The position numbers and the translations under genes are program-made. Source: Herbiconiux sp. SALV-R1 (lineage in GTDB: Bacteria > Actinomycetota > Actinomycetes > Actinomycetales > Microbacteriaceae). From it: a stretch of 64,000 bases of DNA. The stretch spans positions 2,046,001-2,110,000 of the forward strand of contig NZ_CP053344.1 of NCBI RefSeq assembly GCF_013113715.1. Reading direction: 5' to 3'. Below the pieces are notes generated by a model. It was not told the DNA's origin and did no database searches. It saw nothing but the letters and a program-made list of their open reading frames with translations. Positions 43,007 through 52,077 of the stretch are shown piece by piece. How positions within the stretch are numbered: position 1 is the stretch's first letter; every line of letters starts with the position of its first letter.

Positions 43007-43077
43007 TCGGCTCCCCTTTCGTGGTGTCGGTTACCATTATCGCCGAATCGCGACAACTGACGAAACTCACGCACCGG

Positions 43078-44349
43078 TCACGGCGGTGTCCAGTCGCGGC
43101 CGTCGACCCCCCAGCCGATCGCCATCCACCCCACCTGCCCGGCGATGCACACGACGACGAGCGCCACCCGGTACACCGGCGATCGGGGCAGGGCGAGCGC
43201 GCCGAGTGCCGGGAACAGCGGCATCAGCAGGCGGAAGGTGCTCGACTGCGGGAAGAACACCGCGAGCAGGTACAGCGCGTAGCTCGCGAGCCACAGCTGC
43301 AGGTCGACGCCGAGCCGCTTCACGAGGGGTGTGAACAGGAACGCGGCGAAGCCCGCGATGAGCAGCACCACCACGATCGCGCCGAGCGGCTCCCCCAGCC
43401 ACCAGTTGCCGCCCTGGAACCACGCCGTGAACGGCACGAGCTCGCCGTACCCGATGTAGGCGGCGCGCCAGGCGAGCTCCGTGTCGGTGTAGGCGGTGAG
43501 CTCGCCGGTGACGAGCCAGGCGATGCCCGGCCAGGCGAGCCCCATCAGCCCGCTGAACACGGCGAGCGCCACCGTCACCACCCGCTCCCGCACCGGGAAC
43601 GGATCGCGCCGCCGCACCAGGTACCGGTGCACGACGTGCAGCCCGACGAAGAGCGCGAACGCGAGACCCGTCGGCCTCGTGAGCGCCATCACCACCACCA
43701 CCGGGAACACCCACGCATAGCGCCTCGTCACCATGAGGTAGAGCGCGGTGACGAGCAGCAGCAGCCCCATCGCCTCGGCGTACGCGAACTGCAGCAGCGG
43801 CGACAGCGGCGCCACGCAGAACAGCACCACGCTGAACAGGGCCGCCCCGTCGTCGTGCAGCACGTGCTTCATGAGGCGGTGGAACACGAGCGCCGCGCCC
43901 AGCGAGCAGGCGATCGACACCGCGACGGCGACGAGCTCCCAGCTCGACCCGGTCGCCCAGCGGAGGGCGCTCACGAGGAACGGGTAGCCCGGCATGAACG
44001 CCCAGGCGTTCTCGCCGATGTGCCCGTCGGCGTTCACGGGCAGCTGCGAGGGATACCCGTAGAACGAGATGATCTTGTACCAGTTGCCGTCCCAGATGGC
44101 GGCGTAGCTGAGGTACGGCGGGTTCGCCCCCGTCCACGGGTTCGCACCCTGCGCCCGCGCGAACAGCAGCGCGATCACCGTCGTGACCACCCGCGACAGC
44201 GCGAACACCACGAGCACCTGCGCCCACCACGGCACACGGCGCAGCACAGCGGATGCTCGGCCCGGCCCCATCGCAGAACCGCGTCCGTCTGCGGGGCGCG
44301 ACCGCCTGTCGGGGGCAGCGGCATCCGTCGGCGCCGTCGTCTCGCTCAC
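43078..44349 (-). CDS. PIG-V-like (Gpi18-type) membrane mannosyltransferase
   Basis: A 423-residue protein with about ten hydrophobic segments, starting at GTG 44349 (MSETTAPTDAAAPDRRSRPA). The catalytic-loop motif IWDGNWYKIISFYGYPSQ, then NAWAFMPGYPFLVSAL and FAYAEAMGLLLLVTALYL, fit the Mannosyl_trans2/Gpi18 family, which uses polyprenyl-phosphate-mannose to glycosylate substrates on the outer face. In actinobacteria such enzymes decorate lipoglycans or proteins. An internal ATG 44270 is an alternative start. It lies 20 bases after dapE on the same strand, so it may be cotranscribed with dapE. Confidence 0.85.
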   Translation of the reverse strand: MSETTAPTDAAAPDRRSRPADGRGSAMGPGRASAVLRRVPWWAQVLVVFALSRVVTTVIALLFARAQGANPWTGANPPYLSYAAIWDGNWYKIISFYGYPSQLPVNADGHIGENAWAFMPGYPFLVSALRWATGSSWELVAVAVSIACSLGAALVFHRLMKHVLHDDGAALFSVVLFCVAPLSPLLQFAYAEAMGLLLLVTALYLMVTRRYAWVFPVVVVMALTRPTGLAFALFVGLHVVHRYLVRRRDPFPVRERVVTVALAVFSGLMGLAWPGIAWLVTGELTAYTDTELAWRAAYIGYGELVPFTAWFQGGNWWLGEPLGAIVVVLLIAGFAAFLFTPLVKRLGVDLQLWLASYALYLLAVFFPQSSTFRLLMPLFPALGALALPRSPVYRVALVVVCIAGQVGWMAIGWGVDGRDWTPP

Positions 44350-44369
44350 CCTCGTGCTCGCCTGCGGGT

Positions 44370-45470
44370 TCAGCTGGCGCCGGTGAGCCAGGCGCGCAGA
44401 CCCGCCTCGCACGACTCGATCTGGCTCACCCGTACGCGCTCGTCGTCGGCGTGCGCCTTGAGCGGGTCGCCCGGGCCGTAGTTGACGGCGGGCACGCCCA
44501 TGGCCGAGAAGCGGGCGACGTCGGTCCAGCCGTACTTCGGCTTCGCCTCCCCGCCGACCGCGGCGAGGAAGCGCTGCGCGAGCGGGGCGTCGAGGCCGGG
44601 GCGGGCGCCGACGGCGAGGTCGACGATGCGCACCTCGTAGTCGCCGAACAGCTCCTCGATGTGCGCCACCGCCTCCTCGCCCGAGCGGCTCGGCGCGAAG
44701 CGGTAATTCACGTGCACCATCACCTCGTCGGGGATGACGTTGCCCGCCACGCCCCCGCTGATGCCCACGGCGTTGAGCCCTTCGCGGTAGACGAGCCCGT
44801 CGACCTCCACCTGGCGCGGCTCGTAGGCGGCGAGCCGGTCGAGGATGGGGGCAGCCTTGTGGATGGCGTTGTCGCCCACCCAGCTGCGGGCCGAGTGCGC
44901 CCGCAGCCCGTACGCGCGGATCTCGGCGCGCAGGTTGCCGTTGCACCCGCCCTCGATCTGCGAGTTGCTCGGTTCGCCCAGGATGGCGAAGTCGCCCGCG
45001 AACAGCTCGGGGCGGTTCGCGGCGAGCCGGGTGAGGCCGTTGAGCTCGTTCGAGACCTCCTCGTGGTCGTACCACATCCAGGTGATGTCGACGACGGGAT
45101 CGGTGAGCTCAGCGGCGAGCTTCAGCTGCACCGCGACGCCGGCCTTCATGTCGACCGTGCCGCGACCCCAGAGGTACTCCTCGCCGTCGACGGTCTCGTA
45201 GCGGGTGGGGAGGTTCGCGTTGAGGGGCACCGTGTCGATGTGCCCGGCGATCACCACGCGCTGGTCTCGGCCGAGGTGCGTGCGGGCGACGATCGTGTCG
45301 CCGTCGCGGATCACCTCGAGATGCGGCGCCTGCTCGGCGAGCGCGACGACGATCGCGTCGGCGAGGAGCGTCTCGTTCCCCGAGACCGACTCGACGTCGC
45401 AGATCTGCTGGGTGAGCACGGTCGAGCTCTCCGTCAGGTCGAGAACCGGATGCGCGGGGTCGAATGCCAT
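44370..45470 (-). CDS. dapE: succinyl-diaminopimelate desuccinylase
   Basis: A 366-residue M20-family enzyme starting at ATG 45470 (MAFDPAHPVLDLTESSTVL). Zinc-binding and catalytic residues are in VVIAGHIDTVPLNANLP, WGRGTVDMKAGVAVQLKLA and WYDHEEVSNELNGL. The lid and dimer domain (about 175-280) includes GCNGNLRAEIRAYGLRAHSA. It removes succinate from N-succinyl-L,L-DAP, the last succinylase step before DAP epimerisation. Divergent from dapD with only 43 bases between starts, so both promoters must share that gap. Confidence 0.94.
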   Translation of the reverse strand: MAFDPAHPVLDLTESSTVLTQQICDVESVSGNETLLADAIVVALAEQAPHLEVIRDGDTIVARTHLGRDQRVVIAGHIDTVPLNANLPTRYETVDGEEYLWGRGTVDMKAGVAVQLKLAAELTDPVVDITWMWYDHEEVSNELNGLTRLAANRPELFAGDFAILGEPSNSQIEGGCNGNLRAEIRAYGLRAHSARSWVGDNAIHKAAPILDRLAAYEPRQVEVDGLVYREGLNAVGISGGVAGNVIPDEVMVHVNYRFAPSRSGEEAVAHIEELFGDYEVRIVDLAVGARPGLDAPLAQRFLAAVGGEAKPKYGWTDVARFSAMGVPAVNYGPGDPLKAHADDERVRVSQIESCEAGLRAWLTGAS

Positions 45471-45513
45471 TCGCCAAGTCTAGAGGGGGGCCGCAGATCG
45501 ATACGCTGGAGTC

Positions 45514-46479
45514 ATGCCCGAAGACGAACTCTCCACAGCATCCGCCACGCACGCCTGGGGTCACGGCCTGCAGACCGTCGCCGCCGACGGCACGGTGCTC
45601 GACACCTGGTACCCGGCTCCCGCCCTCGGTGAGCTGCCCGCGGGTGCGGTCGCCCCCGAAGAACTGCACGCGCACGCGGTTCCGGATGCGCGCCGAGGCG
45701 TCACGGTCGAGGTCACGACGGTGGGCGTCGAGCTCGCCGCGCCGCCCGCGTCGACCCCCGACGCGTACCTGCGCCTGCACCTGCTGTCGCACCTCCTGGT
45801 GGCCCCGAACGGGCTCAACCTCGACGGCGTCTTCGCGCACCTGCCGATCGCGGTGTTCACGAATGCCGGCCCCGTGCATCCTGACCACTTCGATCGTCTG
45901 CGTCCGTCGCTGCAGCGGGCGGGCATCCAGGCCTACGGCATCGACAAGTTCCCGCGGCTGCTCGACTACGTCACCCCCGCGAAGGTGCGCATCGCTGACG
46001 CGTCGCGCGTGCGCTTGGGGGCGCACCTCGCCCCGGGCACGACCGTGATGCACGAGGGCTTCGTGAACTTCAACGCCGGCACCACCGGCGCGTCGATGGT
46101 GGAGGGCCGCATCTCGCAGGGGGTCGTGGTCGGAGACGGGTCCGACATCGGCGGTGGCGCGTCGATCATGGGCACGCTCTCGGGTGGGGGCACGCAGCGC
46201 GTCTCGATCGGGCGCCGGTCGCTGCTCGGAGCGAACGCCGGCATCGGCATCTCGATCGGCGACGACTCCGTGGTCGAGGCCGGCCTCTACGTCACGGCGG
46301 GCACCAAGGTCGTGCTCATCGACGGATCGGGCTCCGACGACGAGAACCGCATCGTCAAGGCCGTCGAGCTCTCGGGCGTGCCCAACCTCCTCTTCCGCCG
46401 CAACTCCCTCACGGGCGCCGTCGAGGCCGTCGCCCGCTCCGGCTCCGGCATCACCCTCAACCCCACCCTCCACGCCTAG
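45514..46479 (+). CDS. dapD: tetrahydrodipicolinate N-succinyltransferase
   Basis: A 321-residue protein starting at ATG 45514 ([20 protein letters not shown]). After an N-terminal domain comes a left-handed beta-helix of hexapeptide repeats ([40 protein letters not shown] and [15 protein letters not shown]), the actinobacterial DapD type. It transfers succinate from succinyl-CoA to tetrahydrodipicolinate, opening the DAP/lysine branch. With dapE beside it and dapC at 49.1 kb, three succinylase steps are encoded in this window. Confidence 0.95.
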   Translation: MPEDELSTASATHAWGHGLQTVAADGTVLDTWYPAPALGELPAGAVAPEELHAHAVPDARRGVTVEVTTVGVELAAPPASTPDAYLRLHLLSHLLVAPNGLNLDGVFAHLPIAVFTNAGPVHPDHFDRLRPSLQRAGIQAYGIDKFPRLLDYVTPAKVRIADASRVRLGAHLAPGTTVMHEGFVNFNAGTTGASMVEGRISQGVVVGDGSDIGGGASIMGTLSGGGTQRVSIGRRSLLGANAGIGISIGDDSVVEAGLYVTAGTKVVLIDGSGSDDENRIVKAVELSGVPNLLFRRNSLTGAVEAVARSGSGITLNPTLHA

Positions 46480-46495
46480 CCCCCGCGCCCCGCCC

Positions 46496-46555
46496 ATCGA
46501 CCCGTCACGATCCGCCCTCTCAGGGCCCTCAGAGGGCGGATCGTGACGGGTCGAT
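46496..46555. repeat. palindrome, family B, copy 1 (left flank of the DUF559-like gene)
   Basis: Perfect 25-base arms (atcgacccgtcacgatccgc at the outer end) around a 10-base loop. It lies between the dapD stop and the DUF559-like stop and may also serve as a terminator for both. A second copy lies at 47561-47623. Confidence 0.9.
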
Positions 46556-47496
46556 CATGCCGGCGGAGCCCAGCCACGGGAACGGAGCGCGCGCTCGGTG
46601 CGGGCAACAGCTGAGGCGGGGCCTGTGCGCGGGGTCTGGCGTGTGACGCGAACGTCGATCCAGCCCGCGCGGTGCAGCGCCTCGAGGCGCTCGACGTCGC
46701 GGTAGTACTGGCGGGAGCTCGTGCGGTGCTGCTCACCGTCGTACTCGACGAGCACGCCATGGTGCCTGAACACGATGTCTCCGAACCCGATGCGCGCGCC
46801 CGAGTCGTCGACGATCTCGGTGTTGAGTTCAGGTGTGGGCAGTCCGTGCCGCAGAAGCTCCAGCCGCAACAGCGTCTCCCTCCGAGACTCCGCCCCGTCG
46901 CGGACGTGCCCCACCGCCCAGCTCGCATTCTTCTTCCCCCGCCCACGGAATGCCCGCACCCGCGAGATCATCTCGTCGACGGATGCGTACGGCCGCTCAT
47001 CACCGGGTGGCGCGAAGCGAGGTGTCATCACGAGGTGGTCGCCCGCCGCCACGAGGTCGTCGAGACCGAGACTCGCAGCGAGCTGCAGCCACACCGTCAC
47101 GGGATCGAGGACTCGGAATCCCGACCGCAGGTGCACGCGGGCCGACGAGTCGAGCACCTCGTGACCCCGCACACCCGCCGATCGCGGTCTCGTCGTGCCG
47201 TCGATCGCCGCGACATGGAGATGTTCCTCGATCTCGAGGGATTCCGGCAGCGGCATCCCCCACAACCGTGCCGCCGTGCTGTGGCTGAACACGTGGCCTT
47301 CCGGCATGAGAAGCGCGTAGGCAGCGCACCGCCCGAGCAGGGTGAACCCGTCTTCCGGGGTCGTGCGCACACCGCTGAAGGGCTTAGCCAGGTCGGCCCC
47401 GCGCATCCGCTTCTCACTGAGACCCTGGCCCGCGCCCGATGCCAGCGTGAACGGGCCACCCGCGAGCGCGTGGGGCAGAGGAACTGAGCGGGACAC
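46555..47496 (-). CDS. DUF559/VSR-like nuclease-fold protein with AbiEi-like N-terminus
   Basis: A 313-residue protein starting at GTG 47496 (MSRSVPLPHALAGGPFTLAS). The N-terminal half looks like the AbiEi-type domain of many actinobacterial proteins (SHSTAARLWGMPLPESLEIE and a short DGTTRPRSAGVRGHEV block). The C-terminal half has a VSR/DUF559 PD-(D/E)XK-like core: TEIVDDSGARIGFGDIVF, LVEYDGEQHRTSSRQYYRD and then WIDVRVTRQTPRT. Active-site residues E, D and the downstream ligands look present. Such proteins are often called endonuclease domain proteins with no proven target. Family B palindromes lie on both sides, and the stop codon touches copy 1. Confidence 0.78.
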   Translation of the reverse strand: MSRSVPLPHALAGGPFTLASGAGQGLSEKRMRGADLAKPFSGVRTTPEDGFTLLGRCAAYALLMPEGHVFSHSTAARLWGMPLPESLEIEEHLHVAAIDGTTRPRSAGVRGHEVLDSSARVHLRSGFRVLDPVTVWLQLAASLGLDDLVAAGDHLVMTPRFAPPGDERPYASVDEMISRVRAFRGRGKKNASWAVGHVRDGAESRRETLLRLELLRHGLPTPELNTEIVDDSGARIGFGDIVFRHHGVLVEYDGEQHRTSSRQYYRDVERLEALHRAGWIDVRVTRQTPRTGPASAVARTERALRSRGWAPPA

Positions 47497-47560
47497 CCCG
47501 CCACAGTGCCCTACTCAGCCCCGTGAGAGCGTGCTCTGGCCCGAGCTGTGGACAACACGC

Positions 47561-47642
47561 AATCGACCCGTCACGATCCGCCCCTCGAGCTAGCTTCAGA
47601 GGGCGGATCGTGACGGGTCGATTGACGTGACGGGTCGATTGA
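47561..47642. repeat. palindrome, family B, copy 2 plus a half copy (right flank of the DUF559-like gene)
   Basis: Arms at 47561-47586 and 47599-47623 match copy 1 almost exactly, with one extra C in the left arm. A further half arm (gacgtgacgggtcgattga) follows at 47624-47642. It is upstream of the DUF559-like start and downstream of the citrate synthase stop. Confidence 0.88.
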
Positions 47643-47652
47643 GGGGGGGACC

Positions 47653-48972
47653 CTAGGGGAGGTCGCGGGAGGGGGAGCCCAGGTAGAGCTGCTGGGGGCG
47701 GCCGATCTTGGTCTGGGGGTCGGTGGCCATCTCGCGCCAGTGGGCGATCCACCCGGGGAGGCGGCCGATGGCGAAGAGCACCGTGAACATGCGGGTGGGG
47801 AAGCCCATCGCCTTGTAGATGACGCCGGTGTAGAAGTCGACGTTCGGGTAGAGGCGACGCGAGATGAAGTAGTCGTCGTTCAGGGCGACCTGCTCGAGCT
47901 CCTTCGCGATGTCGAGCAGCGGGTCTTTCACACCGAGCGCCTCGAGCACCTCGTCGGCGCTCTCCTTCACGAGCTTGGCGCGCGGGTCGTAGTTCTTGTA
48001 GACGCGGTGCCCGAAGCCCATGAGACGGATGCCCGCCTCCTTGTTCTTCACCCGCTCGACGAACTTGTCGACACCCTCGCCGGAGTCGCGGATCTGCGCC
48101 AGCATCGACAGCACCGCCTCGTTCGCCCCGCCGTGCAGCGGACCGAACAGCGCGTTGATGCCGGCCGAGATCGACGCGAACATGTTCGCCTCGGTCGAGC
48201 CGACGAGCCGCACGGTCGACGTCGACGCGTTCTGCTCGTGATCTTCGTGCAGGATGAGCAGGCGCTCGAGCGCCTTCGACAGCACCGGGTCGATCTCGTA
48301 CGGCTCGGCCATGGTGCCGAAGTTCAGGCGCAGGAAGTTGTCGACGAACGACAGCGAGTTGTCGGGGTAGAGGAAGGCCTGCCCGATGCTCTTCTTGTGG
48401 GCGTAGGCGGCCATCACCGGCAGCTTCGCCAGCAGACGGATGGTCGAGATCTCGACGTGCTCGGGGTTCCGCGGGTCCATCGAGTCTTGGTAGTAGGTCG
48501 ACAGCGCCGAGACACCCGACGACAGCACCGACATCGGGTGGGCGTTGTGCGGCAGCGCGTCGAAGAAGCGCTTGAGGTCTTCGTGCAGCAGGGTGTGGTG
48601 ACGGATGCGGTCGTCGAAGTCGCTCAGCTCCGAGGGCGTCGGCAGCTCGCCGTAGATGAGGAGCCAGGCCACCTCGAGGTAGGTGAGCTTCGTCGCCACC
48701 TGCTCGATGGGGTAGCCCCGATAGCGCAGGATTCCCGCGTCGCCGTCGATGTAGGTGATCGCCGACTTGGTGGCCGCGGTATTGACGAAGCCGTAGTCGA
48801 GCGCGGTGAGCCCGGTCTGCTTGGTGAGGGTGGAGAGGTCGATCGACGAGGCGCCGTCGACCGAGGGAAGGAGCGGGAACTCCGCGGTTCCTCCCGGGTG
48901 GTTCAGCGTGACAGTCCCGGGTCCTTCGGCGGAGCCGGTTTCTGTCTTCGCGATGTGATCGACGTCCGTCAC
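47653..48972 (-). CDS. gltA: citrate synthase
   Basis: A 439-residue type II citrate synthase starting at GTG 48972 (MTDVDHIAKTETGSAEGPGT) with AGGAGG 5 bases upstream. Catalytic residues are visible: His in PLHGGANEAVL, His in GFGHRVYKNYDPRAK and Asp in NVDFYTGVIYKAMGFPTRMF; HEDHEQNASTSTVRLVGST is the other signature block. It condenses oxaloacetate and acetyl-CoA into citrate. Length and motifs are normal for the actinobacterial GltA group. The 154 bases between it and dapC hold no gene. Confidence 0.97.
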   Translation of the reverse strand: MTDVDHIAKTETGSAEGPGTVTLNHPGGTAEFPLLPSVDGASSIDLSTLTKQTGLTALDYGFVNTAATKSAITYIDGDAGILRYRGYPIEQVATKLTYLEVAWLLIYGELPTPSELSDFDDRIRHHTLLHEDLKRFFDALPHNAHPMSVLSSGVSALSTYYQDSMDPRNPEHVEISTIRLLAKLPVMAAYAHKKSIGQAFLYPDNSLSFVDNFLRLNFGTMAEPYEIDPVLSKALERLLILHEDHEQNASTSTVRLVGSTEANMFASISAGINALFGPLHGGANEAVLSMLAQIRDSGEGVDKFVERVKNKEAGIRLMGFGHRVYKNYDPRAKLVKESADEVLEALGVKDPLLDIAKELEQVALNDDYFISRRLYPNVDFYTGVIYKAMGFPTRMFTVLFAIGRLPGWIAHWREMATDPQTKIGRPQQLYLGSPSRDLP

Positions 48973-49126
48973 GGCGCCTCCTCGAGATGATCTGCAAGCG
49001 TTGTCGTCAGCGGGCGCCGCAGCGAGTTCGTGACCGTGACTGCGCTGACCCTCATACAGCCTAATGTCCCCGGAACCCTACTGTTGCATTCACCCAGACT
49101 GGGCGGTGAACCTTAGAGGAACTCTC

Positions 49127-50242
49127 CTATGCCCGGCGGTAGCCGCCGAGCCGCGAGGCGGCGGCGGCGATGCGCTCGTCGTGTGCGGTGAGCGAGAACC
49201 TCACGTGCTGGGGGAAGTGCGGCCCGTAGAACGGCCCGGGCCCCGCGACGATGCCGAGCTCGGAGAGGGCACGGATGCTCTCCCACGCCTCGCGCCCCTC
49301 GGTCGCCCAGAGGTAGAGCCCGGCCTCGCTGTGGTCGATGCGGAACCCCGCGGCCTCGAGCGCCGGCTTCAGCACGGCCCTGCGGGCCCGGTAGAGCTCC
49401 TTCTGCGCCGCGACGTGGGCGTCGTCGCCCAACGCGACCGTCATGGCGGCCTGCACGGGCGCGGGCGGGATCATTCCCGCGTGCTTGCGCACCGTGAGCA
49501 GGCGCGCGATGAGGGCGGGGTCGCCGACGGCGAACGCCGCCCGGTACCCCGCGAGGTTCGACTGCTTGCTGAGCGAGTAGGCGGCGAGCACCCCGGTGGG
49601 GTCTCCCCCGGCCACCCGCGGATCGAGCACGCTCGGCACCGGGGTCGACTCCCACTCGCCCTCCCAGCCCAGTTCGGCGTAGCACTCGTCGCCCACCACG
49701 ATCGCGCCGAGCTCGCGGGCACGACGCACCGCGGCGGCGAGCTCCGACACCCCGAGCACGCGCCCGTCGGGGTTGCCGGGGCTGTTGAGCCACACCAGCC
49801 GGGTGCGTGCCGGCCACGTGTCGGGGTCGTCGGCCGCGACGGCCGTCGCACCTGCGATCGTGGCGCCCATCTCGTAGGTGGGGTACGCGGCGAGCGGATG
49901 CACGACCACGTCGCCCTCACCGAGGCCGAGCATGAACGGCAGCCAGGCCACGAACTCCTTCGAGCCGATGGTGGGAAGCACCATCTCCGCGCTCAGCCCG
50001 GTGACCCCGCGCCGCCTCGCGTACCACTCCACGACCGCTTCGCGCAGCGCCGGAGTTCCCGCCGTCTGCGGGTAGGCGTGGGCGTCGGTGGCCTCGGCGA
50101 GCGCCGCACGCACGATCTCGGGCGTGGGATCGACGGGCGACCCGATGGAGAGGTCGACAATGCCGCCCGGGTGGGCGCGCGCCCGTTCGACGAACGGGGT
50201 CATCGCGTCCCACGGGTAGTCGGGCAGTGCGCCTAGAGCCAC
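49127..50242 (-). CDS. dapC: N-succinyl-diaminopimelate aminotransferase
   Basis: A 371-residue class I PLP aminotransferase starting at GTG 50242 (MALGALPDYPWDAMTPFVER). The opening LPDYPWD...VDLSIGSPVDPTPEIV and AYPQTAGTPALREAV, then the PLP lysine in AYSLSKQSNLAGYRAAF and RFSLTAHDERI, are typical of actinobacterial DapC. It converts N-succinyl-2-amino-6-oxopimelate to N-succinyl-L,L-DAP, the step between DapD and DapE. It follows fdxA with a 13-base gap, a conserved fdxA-dapC pair in actinobacteria. Confidence 0.93.
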   Translation of the reverse strand: MALGALPDYPWDAMTPFVERARAHPGGIVDLSIGSPVDPTPEIVRAALAEATDAHAYPQTAGTPALREAVVEWYARRRGVTGLSAEMVLPTIGSKEFVAWLPFMLGLGEGDVVVHPLAAYPTYEMGATIAGATAVAADDPDTWPARTRLVWLNSPGNPDGRVLGVSELAAAVRRARELGAIVVGDECYAELGWEGEWESTPVPSVLDPRVAGGDPTGVLAAYSLSKQSNLAGYRAAFAVGDPALIARLLTVRKHAGMIPPAPVQAAMTVALGDDAHVAAQKELYRARRAVLKPALEAAGFRIDHSEAGLYLWATEGREAWESIRALSELGIVAGPGPFYGPHFPQHVRFSLTAHDERIAAAASRLGGYRRA

Positions 50243-50255
50243 CGGAGCGGGCCGA

Positions 50256-50576
50256 TCAGTGCTCTTGGGGAGGGAGCACGGCGATCACCGGGTGGTCGTG
50301 CTTGATGACTCCCACCTTCGCGGCGCCGCCGGGCGAGCCGATCTCGTCGAAGAACTCGACGTTGGCCTTGTAGTAGTCGGCCCACTCTTCGGGCAGGTCG
50401 TCTTCGTAGTAGATGGCCTCGACGGGGCAGACGGGCTCGCAGGCACCGCAGTCGACGCATTCGTCGGGGTGGATGTAGAGCGAACGCTCGCCTTCGTAGA
50501 TGCAGTCGACGGGGCACTCGTCGATACACGCGCGGTCTTTGACATCCACGCACGGGAGGGCGATGACATAGGTCAC
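50256..50576 (-). CDS. fdxA: 7Fe ferredoxin FdxA
   Basis: A 106-residue ferredoxin starting at GTG 50576 ([20 protein letters not shown]). The cysteines C9, C17, C21 and C25 ([18 protein letters not shown]) and the second run [17 protein letters not shown] carry one [3Fe-4S] and one [4Fe-4S] cluster. The rest is the usual FdxA tail ([20 protein letters not shown]). It is a cytosolic electron carrier. It lies 20 bases after the membrane-protein gene and 13 before dapC, so the three likely share a transcript. Confidence 0.96.
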   Translation of the reverse strand: MTYVIALPCVDVKDRACIDECPVDCIYEGERSLYIHPDECVDCGACEPVCPVEAIYYEDDLPEEWADYYKANVEFFDEIGSPGGAAKVGVIKHDHPVIAVLPPQEH

Positions 50577-50596
50577 AGTGGTTCAGACTCCTTCGA

Positions 50597-51031
50597 TTAC
50601 CCGAGCTTCAAGTCTACGGCGTCGGGGCGGGTGGTCGGCACCGCGGGCTGCTGCGGTTCGCGCGGCTTGATGCGGGGCCAGGCGAGCACGACGACGGCCA
50701 CGAGCGTCGACCCGATGAGCCAGGCGAGGCCCAGCGCGCTGTCGGGGATGAGCACGGAGCCGCCCGGGCTCGGCAGGGCGAGCAGCGCCACCATGCAGAT
50801 CGACCCGATCGCCGCGGCGAGTGCCGCGAACCGCGTGGGCGCCGACATGCGGAGGCCGACGAGGAGCAGGGCGAGGGCCGGCAGCGCGACGATGAGCCCC
50901 ACAGGCAGGTCGAAGACGCCGAACACGCTCACCGAGATCTGGTGCACGATCGTGCCGAGCACGCCGAACAACAGACCCAGGAACAGGGAGGCCGCAATGG
51001 CGAGGAGGCGGGTCGTTCGTGCAGGATTCAC
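50597..51031 (-). CDS. DUF6113-like four-TM membrane protein
   Basis: A 144-residue protein. I start it at GTG 51031 (MNPARTTRLLAIAASLFLGL); an upstream frame would run into the efeU operator region. Four hydrophobic stretches span about 7-28, 40-60, 66-84 and 100-120, followed by a short basic, Pro-rich tail (WPRIKPREPQQPAVPTTRPD). It fits the small actinobacterial membrane proteins found next to fdxA. No function known. It is divergent from efeU. Confidence 0.72.
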   Translation of the reverse strand: MNPARTTRLLAIAASLFLGLLFGVLGTIVHQISVSVFGVFDLPVGLIVALPALALLLVGLRMSAPTRFAALAAAIGSICMVALLALPSPGGSVLIPDSALGLAWLIGSTLVAVVVLAWPRIKPREPQQPAVPTTRPDAVDLKLG

Positions 51032-51147
51032 GCCACCAGCGTACGGGCGCGTGCCGCGAGCATCCTGAACCCCCTGAATCTGTGGATGAATCGGCCGCTG
51101 GACGGCGGAGTGGACAAACCACCCTCTGAGGTCTAGCCTCTGATTTT

Positions 51148-51165
51148 GGTAAGGCAACCCTTACC
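51148..51165. promoter_or_regulatory. DtxR/IdeR-like iron box upstream of efeU
   Basis: The inverted repeat ggtaagg-caac-ccttacc lies 19 bases before the efeU start, in the intergenic region shared with the divergent DUF6113-like gene. Its half-sites (GGTAAGG) match the iron-box shape of the DtxR/IdeR family. Confidence 0.7.
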
Positions 51166-51183
51166 GCTTTCCTGTGAAGAACG

Positions 51184-52047
51184 GTGCCCGTGTTCGCCAA
51201 CTTCTTGATCGGCCTGCGTGAAGGCCTCGAGGCCGCACTGGTGGTCGGCATCCTCATCGCCTACGTGAGGAAGCTCGGCCGTCACGACGTGCTCGTGCGG
51301 CTCTGGATGGGCGTCGGCCTCGCCGTGCTGGTCGCCCTCACGCTGGGGGCCGTACTGACCTTCGGTGCCTACGGCCTGAGCTTCGAGGCACAGGAGGCGA
51401 TCGGCGGCTCGCTCTCCATCATCGCCACGGGCTTCGTCACCTGGATGGTGTTCTGGATGCTCCGCACCAGCCAGAATCTGAAAGGCACCCTGCACGACGA
51501 CATCGACAAGGCGCTCGTGGGCGCCGGCTGGGGACTGGTGCTCGTGGCGTTCCTCGCCGTGGGCCGCGAGGGCATCGAGACCGCCCTGTTCATCTGGGCC
51601 GCCGTGCAGGCGACGGGCGAGACGACCCTCCCCATCCTCGGCGCCGCGCTGGGCATCGCCGCGGCGGTCGTGCTCGGCTACCTCATCTACCGCGGCCTCG
51701 TGCGCATCAACCTCTCGAAGTTCTTCGCCTGGTCGGGCGGCTTCCTCATCCTGGTCGCCGCAGGCGTGCTCTCCTACGGGGTGCACGACCTGCAGGAGGC
51801 GGGGATCCTTCCCGGGCTCAACAGCCTCGCCTTCGACGTGAGCGGCGTCATCCCGCCTGCCAGCTGGTACGGCACGCTGCTCAAGGGCACCATCAACTTC
51901 TCCCCCGCCACGACGTGGCTCGAGCTGACCGTGTGGCTCGCGTACTTCGTGCCGACGATGCTCCTCTTCGTGCGCGCCGTGCGCCGGGGGCCGAAGAGAT
52001 CCGCCGGCACAGCACCGGCCCAGGCCGCGCCCGCGCGCGCCGCCTGA
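51184..52047 (+). CDS. efeU: EfeU ferrous-iron permease
   Basis: A 287-residue Ftr1-like protein with seven hydrophobic segments, starting at GTG 51184 ([20 protein letters not shown]). The two iron-binding REXXE motifs are REGLE (residues 12-16) and REGIE (about 136-140, [18 protein letters not shown]). It moves iron through the cytoplasmic membrane in the EfeUOB system. A DtxR/IdeR-like box precedes it. Thirty bases separate it from efeO. Confidence 0.95.
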   Translation: MPVFANFLIGLREGLEAALVVGILIAYVRKLGRHDVLVRLWMGVGLAVLVALTLGAVLTFGAYGLSFEAQEAIGGSLSIIATGFVTWMVFWMLRTSQNLKGTLHDDIDKALVGAGWGLVLVAFLAVGREGIETALFIWAAVQATGETTLPILGAALGIAAAVVLGYLIYRGLVRINLSKFFAWSGGFLILVAAGVLSYGVHDLQEAGILPGLNSLAFDVSGVIPPASWYGTLLKGTINFSPATTWLELTVWLAYFVPTMLLFVRAVRRGPKRSAGTAPAQAAPARAA

Positions 52048-52077
52048 ACCCCTTCCCATCACCAGACAGGAGCCCCT

